64,000 nucleotides of DNA from Ampelomyces quisqualis (GCA_018398575.1 JAGTXZ010000021.1:248001-312000), one strand, 5' to 3'. Positions 11,040-22,172 are shown, numbered from the stretch's first letter. Numbers and translations are program-made. The notes: generated from the letters alone by a model not told the origin.

Positions 11040-11143
11040 CGTGAGTGTTGCCGCCAGCATGGATAAACAGCTTGAGGCTGTTGTGAATTTCGCTCGTCGG
11101 TCAAATTATCTCGTCCACGACTTGTCGATTACCGGTCTTCAAG

Positions 11144-14074
11144 ATGAGGAGCTCCACTGTCATGAAGGCAGCTTTGCTGCTGTCCCCTCTCTGTGAGTCC
11201 ACTATCACATCACCAACTAGTACCTGCCAGCTCATTCATTCAGTTACGTCTGTGGCTTTCGCACAAGATAAATATACCCATCCTGGAACTGGCATTGAGT
11301 TCTGGTACGTTCTCCACTCGTGATTCTAAAGCTGTCCGGATATCAATTGGCTGTCTCAGGCGTCAGGTAGTCAGCTCGGAGCAGACTGCTGGAGGATTTG
11401 AGTGGGGTTATGCCCTCCCTGGTGAACTCACGGGCGCCAACGACGAATATATTGGCTACATAGTAAGGACTCAAACTCGCAGTGTTCCATGGTTGACGTA
11501 CTAATATCTCATAGAAAGGTTCTCTCGAAGCTGGCCGGCAAGGATGGTCTGGCATCAGTCATGCAGGCGGCATGCCGAACTCCCTCCTCCTTGTCGCATG
11601 GCCTGAGGCCGACGAAGTCAAGACTAAATTTGCCTGGGCTGGGTCAGTCAAGATCGTGCTCCCCTGACTAGTACCTAGCTCATGCGTCGCAGTGGATATT
11701 ACAACCCAGAAGATTACACCGGCAATGTCACCATAAGACAGATTTCTCACACTGTCACAGATACCAACTTCGAGTTAGTCTACCACTGTCAGCGTTGCTG
11801 GGCGTGGAATCAGAATGGCGCAGAAGGATCCCAGCTGCCGACTTCAGAGGTGCAGGTCATTGGCTGGGCTCAGCACAGCGAGATATTCACCGGCACATGG
11901 GTGTTTCATGACAAGGGCCAATCGCAGTTCGGAGCTCCCGTTGCAGATGCACGTAACGCTAAGTACGCCGAATGGGCTGCTCTAGCTTCCCCTCCCGACA
12001 CCACACCAGTCCCATCCGGTACTCCCACTCCCACCCCCAGCCCTACGGCACCCCCAGCATGTGTATCACCTGCTCCTACCGAGTCCTATGACTACATCGT
12101 TATCGGTGGCGGTGCTGGTGGTATTCCTGTTGCCGACAAACTCTCTGAATCCGGCAAAAGCGTTCTCTTGATCGAGAAGGGTCCACCGTCTCTGGCCCGC
12201 TTTGGTGGCACAATGGGTCCAGAATGGGTCACAAGTAATAATCTTACTCGATTCGATGTTCCCGGTCTTTGCAACCAACTTTGGATTGACTCGGCCGGTG
12301 TGGCTTGCACAGACATTGACCAGATGGCTGGTTGTGTTCTTGGTGGAGGCGCTGCTGTTAACGCTGCCCTATGGTGGAAGCCTGTAGACGTTGATTGGGA
12401 CACTAATTTCCCGTCCGGCTGGAAGTCATCCGACATCAAGGGCGCTGTCGATCGTGTTTTGAAGCGAATTCCAGGTACTGATACTCCTTCCATGGACGGC
12501 AAGCGCTACAAGCAGGAGGGATACGACGTCCTCTCCGGAGCTCTAGGAGCCGACGGCTGGAAGTACGTTGTGGCAAACAACCAGGCAAATCAGAAGAATC
12601 GCGTCTACTCTCATTCCCCCTTTATGTATGAGAACGGACAAAGGCAAGGACCTCTCGGTGCTTACCTGCCCACAGCCTTGGCTAGGAAGAACTTCAAGCT
12701 TCTGACGAACACCGGTGCACGCCGAGTTGTTCGTACTGGCGGCAAAGCTACCGGTGTCGAGCTAGAAAGTGGCCACTGTGGCACAGTCAACCTCAACCCT
12801 GGTGGCCGGGTTGTTCTCTCCGCAGGTGCTTTCGGATCTTCGAAGCTTTTGTTCCGTAGCGGTATCGGAGCAAAAGATCAGCTTAATGTCGTCAAGAACA
12901 GCGCCATCGATGGGTCATCTTTCATCAAGGAGTCTGATTGGATCAATCTCCCCGTTGGTCAAAACTTGAACGATCACGTCAACACTGATCTTGTCATCAA
13001 GCACTCCAACATCTCCTTCTACGACTTCTATGCTGCATGGAACACCCCACCCGAGGGTGACAAGGAGGCATATCTTAAGAAGCGCTCCGGTATTCTCGCC
13101 CAGTCTGCTCCCAACATCGGCCCCCTTGCTTGGGAAGTCATCAAGGGGTCAGATGGTGTTGACCGTCAGATACAGTGGACTGCTCGTGTCGAAGGTCCGG
13201 GCGTCAACGACACTCATCACCTTACCATCAGTCAGTACCTTGGGCGTGGAACTACTTCGCGTGGCTCTCTTTCAATCAATGGCGCACTCAATATCTTCGT
13301 CAGTAAGTCTCCTTACCTCCAAAACGATGGCGACACCAGTGCTGTTATCGCTGGAATAAAGAGCATGATGACAGCTATCAAGAAGAACCCCGCCATCGAG
13401 TTCCAGGTCCCATCTGCAAGCCAAACTGTCGAGCAGTATGTTGCCAGTCTACCCAAGACCCCAGCTGCTCGACGTGCCAACCACTGGATTGGCACGGCCA
13501 AGATCGGAACCGATAGTGGACTTACTGGTGGAACTTCCGTTGTCGACTTGAATACTCAAGTCTACGGTACGGACAACATCCACGTTGTTGATGCGTCCAT
13601 CTTCCCTGGGTAAGCTCTTGTTTCATTAGTATCTTCCGCGCATACTCACGAGGCATAGTATGGTTACCACCAATCCGACCTCATACATTGTCACTGTTGC
13701 CGAACACGCCGCTGCCAAGATTCTTGCCTTAGCTGGCTCTGGTAGCCCAGGAGGAAGTAAGCCTTCATCGTCAGCGGCTCCTATCAAGTCGTCTGCTAAG
13801 CCGACGCCTACGAAGGCTTCTAACACCCCAGTACCACCAAAGACGTCCTCGAAGGCTCCAATCAAGTCGTCGTCTAAGCCAGCTACGCCAACAGCTCAGC
13901 CGGTCGCAGCTGTAAGTTGAAAATCAGCATGTCCTAATCTGAAGGACATCATATTGACAGCTATGACAGTGGGAACAATGCGGAGGTGAAGGCTATACTG
14001 GGTCAACGACCTGTGTCACTGGCTACAAGTGTGCAGTCAACAACCAGTGGTTCTCACAATGCATCCCCAACTAA
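11144..14074 (+). CDS. Cellobiose dehydrogenase with CBM1 (871 aa, 7 exons)
   Basis: Secreted flavocytochrome that oxidises cellobiose and cello-oligosaccharides to lactones and can pass electrons through its haem to LPMOs. Exons: 11144-11192, 11244-11304, 11360-11462, 11515-11642, 11693-13609, 13659-13911 and 13970-14074. Signal peptide residues 1-24 (ending AFA). Cytochrome domain about 25-215, haem ligands Met91 (HAGGMPNS) and His186 (FHDKGQSQFG). A Pro/Thr/Ser linker follows, then a GMC flavin domain from about 245 (YDYIVIGGGAGG dinucleotide-binding motif), with the catalytic His in RRANHWIGTAK and Asn in TTNPTSYI. A second Ser/Thr/Pro linker leads to a C-terminal family 1 cellulose-binding module (WEQCGGEGYTG...CIPN). 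All key residues are present, so it should be active. The CBM1 places it with class II ascomycete CDHs. Divergent from the AA9 LPMO. Confidence 0.96.
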
Positions 14075-14372
14075 GCGCCAAGCGTGAAAACGTGTGATGG
14101 CTCGACTAGAGCCATCCATGAGAAGCTTTCGTCTGTAAATACTTAGTTTCATTCGTTGTAAATGAAGATACTTTCACATCTTCGTTTTGTCATGCATCTA
14201 CCTATTGCACGTGTAATCTGCACGAAATGGACTATGCTTCATCGATGCTAGCGCAGGGCTTCCACCTCACTTGACCTCGTCATCTCATCTACAGCCAGAT
14301 GCGATCTGCTGCGCTTTGGCAATTCTCTACAGCAACGCCGCATATTGTTTCCCACTTGTGCACGTCTTGACA

Positions 14373-15119
14373 ATGGCATACGGCTGCCCTTCCATGTCCG
14401 TCGCTCGGGCTAATGACGCGTATTCCAATGTGACCGAGGTGCTACTACAGCGCTATCAGGACAGCCCTAAAGACGACCTAGATAGGCTGATGAAGTGCTG
14501 GGGGTATCTCGATTGCGGCGATTGTCATCGCAGCGACGGTTTCTGCGGATGGTGTCCTATCGTACGTCTCTATCTCTCGCCAACCTTCCCTGCTTCGAAG
14601 ACATGTGCTGATGCTTGGTAGTCGTATACGTGTCTACCGCTGCCGAATGATACCCTGTCTCGCGCGTTTCCGTTGCTGTCTCCTTTGCGACACAAGAGTA
14701 TTTGCGCGCTTGGATCCGAGCGCTTCGAGCTTCGTACCGCGGGGCTGGGTTGCCAAGTCTCCACTATTACCTTTTTAACCTTCATTTTTACCATCTTGAG
14801 TACGTTGTTTGGTATCCTAGTGCTCGGGCTGATCTCGAGATGTGTCAAAGGCATTGTTGTTGGTATGCGTGCGCGGAACAGTGGGTACGTTGTGTACCCC
14901 AACGAAGGGGAGCTGTGGACATGTGATCTGTGGACGAGGAGGGGTGAGGGCTGGGGGAGATGGTGGAGAAGGATGAATGGAGATCAGAAAGAGTTCGAGG
15001 TGGAAGAGGTGGATGATGGGTCGCCGCGCGAGACTGGGAGGAATTGGTGGGGTGGTCGAAAAGGCCGCCAGGTCGATTTCCACGGCGAGGAGACGAGGCC
15101 ACTACTCAACAGCAACTGA
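14373..15119 (+). CDS. PSI-like cysteine-rich single-pass membrane protein (228 aa, 2 exons)
   Basis: Exons 14373-14561 and 14622-15119, 60-bp intron. Residues about 40-100 carry the cysteine pattern of a PSI (plexin-semaphorin-integrin) domain: CWGYLDCGDCHRSDGFCGWCPI then YTCLPLPND and SICALG. One transmembrane helix follows at about 110-135 (STITFLTFIFTILSTLFGILVLGLI), then a basic juxtamembrane segment (SRCVKGIVVGMRARN) and a Trp- and acid-rich cytosolic tail. The orientation is probably lumenal N-terminus, cytosolic C-terminus. I chose the ATG at 14373; no signal peptide follows it, but the frame upstream is open and hydrophobic (CCALAILYSNAAYCFPLVHVL), so a 5' exon may be missing. Function unknown. 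Confidence 0.7.
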
Positions 15120-15499
15120 GAGACTACAGAGAAAGATCGCAGTGAACTTTGGATTCAAACATTATACATGAGAAAGGTCATAGTTCTCCATTAGCTCTCG
15201 CACCACGGCAACAGACGGCGCAGCGTGACTTCGCTTTGAGTGCGATACATCGACCGAACAGCTCGCTGCTATGGCGTCATCATCAAACAAACGCTACCTA
15301 CGATAAGTCTTCAATGATCTTATCGCGCCTTTACCTGCTGCCTGCTCGCTCTCACCTTCGCTCTGCGGCAACGCTAAGCCCGCTGGGAGAGTAGCAGAAA
15401 GCAAATATTGCCCGCCCTAATAATCTTCTCTTTTCTCCGCTGCACCTTTATCTCCAACAACCACGACAGATTGAGCTTGCCGCGACGGGGGTCGCAAAC
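15120..15499. other. 5' region of the Myb-like gene
   Basis: 380 bp, with a pyrimidine-rich stretch (about 15422-15455) shortly before the ATG, as in many fungal promoters. Nothing else recognised. Confidence 0.5.
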
Positions 15500-18400
15500 A
15501 TGACACCTCTCTACCGATTCGCCTCAGTCGATGAGGACAATGGTAGCGACGAATTCGAATCGGCCTACACGCCACCCGGATTGGATGAGGATGGCTCTTC
15601 CCAGCTTGCCAAAGCAGCCTCAACTTCGCCGTCGAGCTACATGTACGAACTACTCAACATGTTTGGGGTCGAAGACAGTTACCCCGACACCCACGTCCCC
15701 CGGGAGGACGCCGCTCAGTACGCAAACCTTCTACAGGGCACTATCAACGCCTTCGATGCTGCTCTAGATGGTTCTTCGGGTGCCAGTCCCATAGCAAACC
15801 ATCGCCGACAGCTACTTCAAGACTATCGCGACAACATGTACCATCGTTATGGGGTAGTCAAGGACTGCTCGGTGGTGCCATCTGAGTATCTATATGGTCT
15901 CAAAGCACGAAACCACTTCGTAGATGTCGACAACGAGTTGACCAGCATTTCTCACGACGACTTTGAGCCCAAGTATCCCGCGACCGGTATCCCGACCGAG
16001 CAGCCTGTAGTAGACAAGAAGAATATCAGATCGAATACCACCTCTCTCATAGCGGCAGCGACAGCGCGAGAGGAGCAGCCCAGCCATAAGCAGCTGAGCA
16101 AGGCTGACTTCATGAGCCTTTCTCTTGAAGAAAAGGCTCGTGTTCTTCTCCCACTTCTCCAGAAGCTCAAACCCGCAGCTCAAGACTTTCTTGCCAAGAT
16201 CAGTCTCAAACAGAAAGCGTCCAACTACGATCAACCACCTTCGAACATTTTCAGTACCGAATCGTTCCCAACTCAAGGTAGCTACGGTCCGATCGTTGAC
16301 CAAGTCGACACGGTCTGGAACACGGTCCGAAAAAATTCTCCGGAGCTTCTTTCTTTCGAAGAAGTTCGCGAACAGATGGGTGTCCAGCGTGATAGTGATC
16401 GGTTGGAAGAGACCCCCCTCCCTATTCGCCAGAAAACATTGCCTCAGGTCGTTGACCCGCTCATCACTGCGAATGACAAGCCCTTCAATCACCATGGCTC
16501 TACCAACACCGCTCAAAAGGAAAAACTAACCTCCTCCCCACCCAACCATTGGCAAGAGTTGCAGAGTGCGATGGACGGTCTCCGTAGGACTTTTGCTGCG
16601 TACCCAGGCGGGAGTCCAGGCTCCTATCAGAGAGCCTTGGAGCACTACAACAGATTGTTGTCTATTTTTGACAAGGCGAAACCCTACCAGGATACTTCCT
16701 CCGAAGGAATGGGAGACTTCAACGTGATCTGCACCATCGACGATGCGAAGTTCGAGCAACACGCTGAATACCGCAAGGGGGTATCGCAGCTGAATAGCCA
16801 TGTGCCCATTTCGGACGTCTACAAGTTCGTCTCTCTCACTGGAGGCGAGTTTTCTCCACCGAAAGCTGTTGAAGTTCTGAAGATGTGCTGTGGACAATAC
16901 GACTTGGCGGAAGCAATGTACTACAAGGGCGGCGCATACCACGTGAGGCAAATGCTAGCGATGTGGGAATGTTTGCCTGCACGAACGAACAACGGCACAA
17001 AGCAGGAGCACGCTGGTGAAGACGATCGCAAGAATGACGCGACATCGAAGCAGACTCACGGATCTAGTTACACCAAACCAAGATCGCCACGGGTGACCAT
17101 TCTGGAAATGCAAACGAAGTGGCCTAGTGTCGGAAGCAGCGCGTCGTCTGATCGACTTTCGGCTATGCTGTGCGCTGCGCAGAGTGGTGCGGGCATGTCA
17201 AAACCATCGAACGACAAACCCTGCCTTATTCCAGCTTCTCAAATCCTAACCAGTGCAAGCTGCATCTTGGATCTTCCGAAGCCCGATGCCAGTATTGTTT
17301 GTGAACAGTCCCATGGGAAAATGCCAATGTCATCTGAAAACGCCATGCCCGTCGCGACCGACATTGGCTGCCATTGGACAGAGAAACAAGATCAAGATCT
17401 CCTATATCTCAGGACTACTAACCCGCGCGGGTCATGGAATAGCATCGCTGAAGAGGTCGAAATGACTGTGGCACAATGCATGAAGCGTTTCCAGGTCATA
17501 CGACCGAGAGCCTCAACGTCCAAGGTCACCTCTGAGGAGACAGAAGACCCAGAACCCAAGATGACTGAGGCGGAAAAGAAAGTAGGGAAGACAGCTAAGC
17601 AGGTAGAGAGTGCTCAGCAAAATCTGAAGGTTCTGCCCCAGCCCGGTGTGAACACAGGCCGGTCTATGAGGACTCCTGGGCCGTTTCCGACAGAAGATGA
17701 TGAGTCTATCTGTGGTCTTGGTAGCCTCGAGGACGAGGATATGGTTTTCCCGCCCATTTGGGCCACAGCGGACGACTCTGAAGAGTCAACGGTTGGCTAC
17801 AACTGGACAGAGGAGACAGATCAAAAACTTCTTCGTCTGAGACTTTCGAAGCCAAAGGGCTCGTGGCCGAAGATTGCTAAAGAGCTCAACGCGCCCATCG
17901 ATTTGTGCAAGGAACATTTCCAGCTCATCAAGCCGCGAGGGTCAGGAAACAAGGCTTCCAAGGAAAAGCGAAAAGCGAGAAAAGCTAAGAAAGCTAGCAA
18001 GGTACGCTGGTATGACATGAGGGAGGGCACTTCTGAGCCTGAGTTTGACTTGGAGCTCCAGTCTGACGCCGATATGGCCTGCTCGATTTCTCCCAACTCA
18101 CACCAATGGGGCTATGACTACGGTCACACAAAGATCCTTGACCAGGAAGCAGAACAGGTTGGGTTCGGTGGCGGTGGTGACACTGGCGGATTCTACGGTG
18201 CCTGGACCAACAGAGTCGACCCAAATAAGAGCTCATCTTGTGTAGGAGATGGTGGCTGGGGCTCTGCACCTAGGTCTGGTACTGAATGTGATGACTGGAA
18301 TCGCGCAACAACAGCTCCGGGGCCTTTGAGCGACGACGGCGGACCAGTTGATGCATGGAGTAGTTGTGGCTCTGGTAGCATCTGCAACCCAGCTTCCAAG

Positions 18401-18856
18401 ATCGAGCGAGCGGCCGTTGCTCCCAAGCCATACGAACTGACCTACTGGGTCACCGTCGAGTGTGGTGATCAGATTGTCCACATTCCCATCGACAGCAGCA
18501 ACGTGGCTGGAGCCGAGAAGATCATTCTGGATGGTCCCGCGAAGAAGGTCTGGAAGTGGGTTCAAGAGAAGGGCCTCGGTGATAAGATCGGTCTTCAAGA
18601 TGCTTTCGATCTGGCTAAAGACATACACGGTGTTGATGCCGTTGAAGAAGAAAAGGATTATTCGGGCACGCCGCTCTCCCATCCATCTTCGTTCCGCCGC
18701 TCCTATCAAGATGTGAGGCGTCAAGCTTCACGTTCTTCGGACGTATGGAATACTAGCATTTGTGTTGCCTGTGGCCGAGATGATACCAGATGTGAATGCG
18801 GCCTGGGTCGCAATCGCTGCAGCAAAGATAAGGATGGGTATTACTGGGGTGCGTAA
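15500..18856 (+). CDS. Two-repeat Myb/SANT-like protein (1118 aa, intronless)
   Basis: One uninterrupted frame from ATG to TAA. Two Myb/SANT-like repeats lie at about residues 623-668 (HWTEKQDQDLLYLR...GSWNSIAEEVEMTVAQCMKRF) and 767-812 (NWTEETDQKLLRLR...GSWPKIAKELNAPIDLCKEHF), 100 residues apart and clearly duplicated from each other. Both keep the first two tryptophans of the Myb helix pattern. The first 600 residues are mostly polar. Between 990 and 1070 there is a folded-looking block (LTYWVTVECGDQIVHIPID), and the C-terminus is cysteine-rich (SICVACGRDDTRCECG). The nuclear-type basic run KRKARKAKKASK follows repeat 2. It may be a DNA- or chromatin-binding protein; I know no characterised homologue. 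Confidence 0.85.
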   Translation: MTPLYRFASVDEDNGSDEFESAYTPPGLDEDGSSQLAKAASTSPSSYMYELLNMFGVEDSYPDTHVPREDAAQYANLLQGTINAFDAALDGSSGASPIANHRRQLLQDYRDNMYHRYGVVKDCSVVPSEYLYGLKARNHFVDVDNELTSISHDDFEPKYPATGIPTEQPVVDKKNIRSNTTSLIAAATAREEQPSHKQLSKADFMSLSLEEKARVLLPLLQKLKPAAQDFLAKISLKQKASNYDQPPSNIFSTESFPTQGSYGPIVDQVDTVWNTVRKNSPELLSFEEVREQMGVQRDSDRLEETPLPIRQKTLPQVVDPLITANDKPFNHHGSTNTAQKEKLTSSPPNHWQELQSAMDGLRRTFAAYPGGSPGSYQRALEHYNRLLSIFDKAKPYQDTSSEGMGDFNVICTIDDAKFEQHAEYRKGVSQLNSHVPISDVYKFVSLTGGEFSPPKAVEVLKMCCGQYDLAEAMYYKGGAYHVRQMLAMWECLPARTNNGTKQEHAGEDDRKNDATSKQTHGSSYTKPRSPRVTILEMQTKWPSVGSSASSDRLSAMLCAAQSGAGMSKPSNDKPCLIPASQILTSASCILDLPKPDASIVCEQSHGKMPMSSENAMPVATDIGCHWTEKQDQDLLYLRTTNPRGSWNSIAEEVEMTVAQCMKRFQVIRPRASTSKVTSEETEDPEPKMTEAEKKVGKTAKQVESAQQNLKVLPQPGVNTGRSMRTPGPFPTEDDESICGLGSLEDEDMVFPPIWATADDSEESTVGYNWTEETDQKLLRLRLSKPKGSWPKIAKELNAPIDLCKEHFQLIKPRGSGNKASKEKRKARKAKKASKVRWYDMREGTSEPEFDLELQSDADMACSISPNSHQWGYDYGHTKILDQEAEQVGFGGGGDTGGFYGAWTNRVDPNKSSSCVGDGGWGSAPRSGTECDDWNRATTAPGPLSDDGGPVDAWSSCGSGSICNPASKIERAAVAPKPYELTYWVTVECGDQIVHIPIDSSNVAGAEKIILDGPAKKVWKWVQEKGLGDKIGLQDAFDLAKDIHGVDAVEEEKDYSGTPLSHPSSFRRSYQDVRRQASRSSDVWNTSICVACGRDDTRCECGLGRNRCSKDKDGYYWGA

Positions 18857-19212
18857 AAGGACAGTAGCTAGGAATGACGACCGGGAGATGTGTGGGGCGG
18901 GAAAGGGTCCAACGGTGAACATGTGATTGAGCACATCTTCTACCAGCCAGAGTATAAGATCTACGATATCATCGACGAGGGCTCCGGAATAGGCTGAGCA
19001 ATATGGAGCTGGATGATTGGACGGATACACGAGAAGGTGAATAGCGAGGAAAGGTAGTTCACATTTGGCAGAGCTGGCTGTCCCAAATAGCGCTTGGATA
19101 GCGCAGTAAAATGATTGGAACCCTCAATCTCCTTACTCCCTCATCCAATGTGCGTGCTTGCTCCTGCTCTTCTCAGTACTCGCAACAACTGATGTCTAGA
19201 GTCTTAACGTCC
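18857..19212. other. 3' intergenic between Myb-like gene and DUF8021-like relic
   Basis: 356 bp, convergent ends. Nothing recognised. Confidence 0.4.
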
Positions 19213-19775
19213 TCATCCTCTTCTTCCCGCCTCAATCGGCACATACGTCCCATTCAAATCACATCCAGGGTGTCCTTCGCAGGTACTGATTGTATGGAAA
19301 TATTTCAGCTTGCCCTTCTCCACTCCAAACAGATGGCTATCTGGAGCAGGCTCTTTGCTAGCTCGATCGAGCCCCGGAAAGCCAACATAGATATTCACAG
19401 CGCCATACACAACATCCACAACATACCGCCTATCCACAACCTTAATCGTAGACGGCAGCCCCAAATGAAAAGTCGACCCACTCTTCCTCGCGGCATCCGT
19501 ATACGCCCCACCCTCCAGTCTCGCGCACGGCGTACCTAACACATCCAAAACCAGCCCCGGACCACCGCACTCTGCCAACTCAAGACCACTCACCAAACGG
19601 CACCGTAACATTAAGATTTCCAACATTATCAAAATACGCATCTTCCGCCGCCTGATAACCTCCCTATCGTCCCTTTCTTGCAACGGAATCGCGCCCCGCG
19701 TTTCCCACGAAATATACAGCGCTGTCACCGCTGTGCCAGTCGCGTTGGACAACCAATCCCCTGCATCGCTCACGT
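19213..19775 (-). pseudogene. 5'-truncated, frameshifted DUF8021-like gene
   Basis: The C-terminal half of a secreted-protein family common in Dothideomycetes (DUF8021, from memory). Reading down the minus strand: GDWLSNATGTAVTALYISW, LQERDDREVI, then in another frame QAAEDAYFDNVGNLNVTVPFG, then across a good 58-bp intron (19536-19593) TPCARLEGGAYT and the end YFHTISTCEGHPGCDLNGTY. One base is missing near 19651-19655 (ATCAGGCGG where ATC-CAG-GCG is expected), which breaks the frame. Upstream of GDWL only about 300 bp remain before the next gene and they do not encode the missing N-terminal half or a signal peptide. So this is a relic, unless the base loss is an assembly error and a 5' exon escaped me. 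Confidence 0.65.
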
Positions 19776-20086
19776 TTAGACATCATGTTTGGGGTTGAAG
19801 TCTGATATGTGCTTGTGGAATGTCCCATGGCCATGTTATATCTGCCCACTGATTGATCGCCTGCTATTATGATCCTGAGCTGCCGTTGATCTTGTCCCAG
19901 CATCATGGTGTTTCCCCAACTCCATCTTGACTGTAATTCATCCAGCCTTCACAAACGTGAATTCCGTCAATCATAGCTGACAATGAAATCACTGTAGGTA
20001 CGTAAAGCATAGCAGTTCGTCTACGTTCATCTATAAAGTCGTTCGGCCGATAGCCCCTGCACGCTTACGCACCCCACACGCCAACT
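19776..20086. other. Intergenic, possible eroded 5' part of the relic
   Basis: 311 bp between the relic and the MFS stop codon. Contains an open frame without family resemblance. No regulatory element recognised. Confidence 0.35.
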
Positions 20087-21523
20087 TTACGCTCGCATCT
20101 TCCACTTCACCCCCGTGATGCTAATCCTTCCGATGACAAGAATGATGCTCCCAAGAAGTACTGTAACACCGCCAAATATTTGCGCAATCAAGTAATCGCC
20201 ACCATTGCTCTGGATCAATGCGCCTGCGATAGGTGGACCGACCAGCGTTCCGAGACCGATAATGGCAAGACCCATACCATTCCTTGTCCCGACTCTTGAC
20301 ATGTCTTTGGTAAGGCTTGTGAGGACTGCGGGAAACATGCCTTGAAAACCAGAGACAAAAAAACCATAGCCAATAGCCCAGCCGTACAGACCTCCCGAGT
20401 CCTCGACAAGCCGCCAGAAGAATAAAACTATGGCGGATAGGAAACAAAACGGAATGAGCACATTGTAGCAGCCGAAGTGCTTGTCCGCAAAATAGCTCGG
20501 AACGAGCCGACCCAAGACGCCGATACCGTTGAGCACCAGGAGGACATTGATAGCCGTCCCATATGGCAAGTCAAGGACATTCGTCGCAAAGGACGAAATG
20601 TAGTAGAAGACAAAATACTGTCCCAAACATATCAAAAACACCCCAATCAAAAACAAACTATACGGCGCCTCCCCAAACGCACTCAACTCCAGCACCGGTC
20701 CAGTTTTCCTCGGGGGCAACCGCGGCTTGAGTAAGCTGCAATACAAGCTGCCCATAGCCAACATAATAAGCCCCATGACTCTAATCGTCCACGCGAACCC
20801 AATGCGAGGAAGCAACTGCCTCGCAACAGTCGGATACACCAACCCCCCCGTGGCACTCCCCGTCGCCATAACAGCCAGCGCAACACTCCTATTGCGAGCA
20901 AAATACGTGCTAACAAGCGCCAAGCTAGGCGCAAACTGCAACCCATTCCCCACCCCGTTGACCAGTCCCTGCGCGACGAAAAACTGCCAGTACCGCGAGC
21001 ACAGACTCGTCGTGAATATCCCCAGCGCGCTCAATAGCATGCCGGGTACTACGCTCCAGTAGAAATACCCGGCGTCGAATAGGCGGCCCGTTAGCATCCC
21101 GAGACTGAAGTGGCCTAGCATTTGCATCGACCCGATCCACGATACGGCGGATGGCTCGAGATGGAGGGCTGTCGTGTAGTGTTGCTGGAAGACGCCGAAG
21201 GTGGATATCATGCCCCATGTGTTGAAGACGACTAAGTGGCCCATGAAAGCTTGCGTCCAGGCTTTTGTGCCGCCGTCGGGTGGGGGGCCGGGGTCGATGA
21301 CGGAGGCATTGGAGCGGGCGGAGATGGTTTTGGCGAGGTTGAGGATGGGGTTCTTGGGACTATGGGATTGCGATGTGTGGTATGTTTGTGTTTCTACTCT
21401 TTCGATTTCTTCCTCTTCGTGTTGGACTCGTGAGGTTGGGGGCAAAAGGATGTTGCTGAATGTCAAGTCCTGACCTTGGGTGCGTGCGGGTAAGGCCTTT
21501 TCGATGTCTTGTGTGGCTGACAT
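20087..21523 (-). CDS. MFS transporter, monocarboxylate-porter-like (478 aa, intronless)
   Basis: Plasma-membrane permease of the MCT-like branch of the major facilitator superfamily. A polar N-terminal tail of about 75 residues precedes the signature PPDGGTKAW at the start of TM1 (D-G-G-x-x-W motif of this branch). Twelve hydrophobic segments can be traced, with the loop after TM6 short and basic (KPRLPPRKTGP). GHFSLGMLTGRLFDAG is the TM2-3 motif. The length of 478 residues is usual. The substrate of fungal members is varied and cannot be predicted; adjacent genes give no clue. ATG at 21523 is the first in frame. Confidence 0.9.
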   Translation of the reverse strand: MSATQDIEKALPARTQGQDLTFSNILLPPTSRVQHEEEEIERVETQTYHTSQSHSPKNPILNLAKTISARSNASVIDPGPPPDGGTKAWTQAFMGHLVVFNTWGMISTFGVFQQHYTTALHLEPSAVSWIGSMQMLGHFSLGMLTGRLFDAGYFYWSVVPGMLLSALGIFTTSLCSRYWQFFVAQGLVNGVGNGLQFAPSLALVSTYFARNRSVALAVMATGSATGGLVYPTVARQLLPRIGFAWTIRVMGLIMLAMGSLYCSLLKPRLPPRKTGPVLELSAFGEAPYSLFLIGVFLICLGQYFVFYYISSFATNVLDLPYGTAINVLLVLNGIGVLGRLVPSYFADKHFGCYNVLIPFCFLSAIVLFFWRLVEDSGGLYGWAIGYGFFVSGFQGMFPAVLTSLTKDMSRVGTRNGMGLAIIGLGTLVGPPIAGALIQSNGGDYLIAQIFGGVTVLLGSIILVIGRISITGVKWKMRA

Positions 21524-22172
21524 ATTTATGGTTGTATCGCTTTACACATGGTAATACAACCGTTATTGGTTTGAGAATGTGGTATGACAATGCAGTCATG
21601 TGATTGTGAAAAGTGATCAAGATCTTTCGGCATTCAATTATCCGACGGATGCGCTTTCACTGAGTGCCGGTAATGGGAATGGTAGATCTCCACAAACCGG
21701 CCGCGGAGACTAACCACATCTGTGATTTTACGAGGGTGCAAAGTCGTCACCTCAACGCTTTGCTTGCAAATGCTGGCCAATTGCACAATCGTTCGGCCTT
21801 CTTCCCGATTTGTGAGCCAAGTGCAGCAGTGGGGTAACGAACACCTCGCAAGATCAAGCTACAAACAACTTGGAGTTTCTGAAGCTTGGTCGATAGGGGG
21901 CTTATACAAGAGCTTGATGGCGAACACTAAAGCGACGGCGGAAGGTCGTGTTGCATTGCATCATGCTGAGGATAAACTTAAAAAAAGGCAGAGATCGTGG
22001 CGCCCTGGGGAGGAACCAAGGTGAATAGTAGGAGACTATGTTTACAATGATCGCACTTGGTGCGGGTATAACTACAAATTTTCCTAGTCCATCGCCTAGC
22101 AGAATGTAGTCACTATCTAGGGAATATACACTCCGATCTCAATGCACCTAAACACTTCAAAGAGCTTGCTGG
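21524..22172. other. Intergenic: MFS promoter and CTK1 3' end
   Basis: 649 bp. Open frames on the + strand (about 21722-22024) have no recognisable content. Nothing else seen. Confidence 0.4.

Larger units (their letters stand above)
9637..11143. promoter_or_regulatory. Bidirectional promoter region between AA9 LPMO and CDH
   Basis: 1.5 kb between the two start codons with no credible gene. It holds a miniature inverted-repeat element (10598-10689), two CGG-N11-CCG sites (9856-9872 and 10669-10685), a TACTCCGTA 9-mer (10509-10517) and a TATATAA box 105 bp before the CDH start. On the LPMO side a TTATAT stretch lies about 45 bp upstream of the ATG. Confidence 0.65.
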
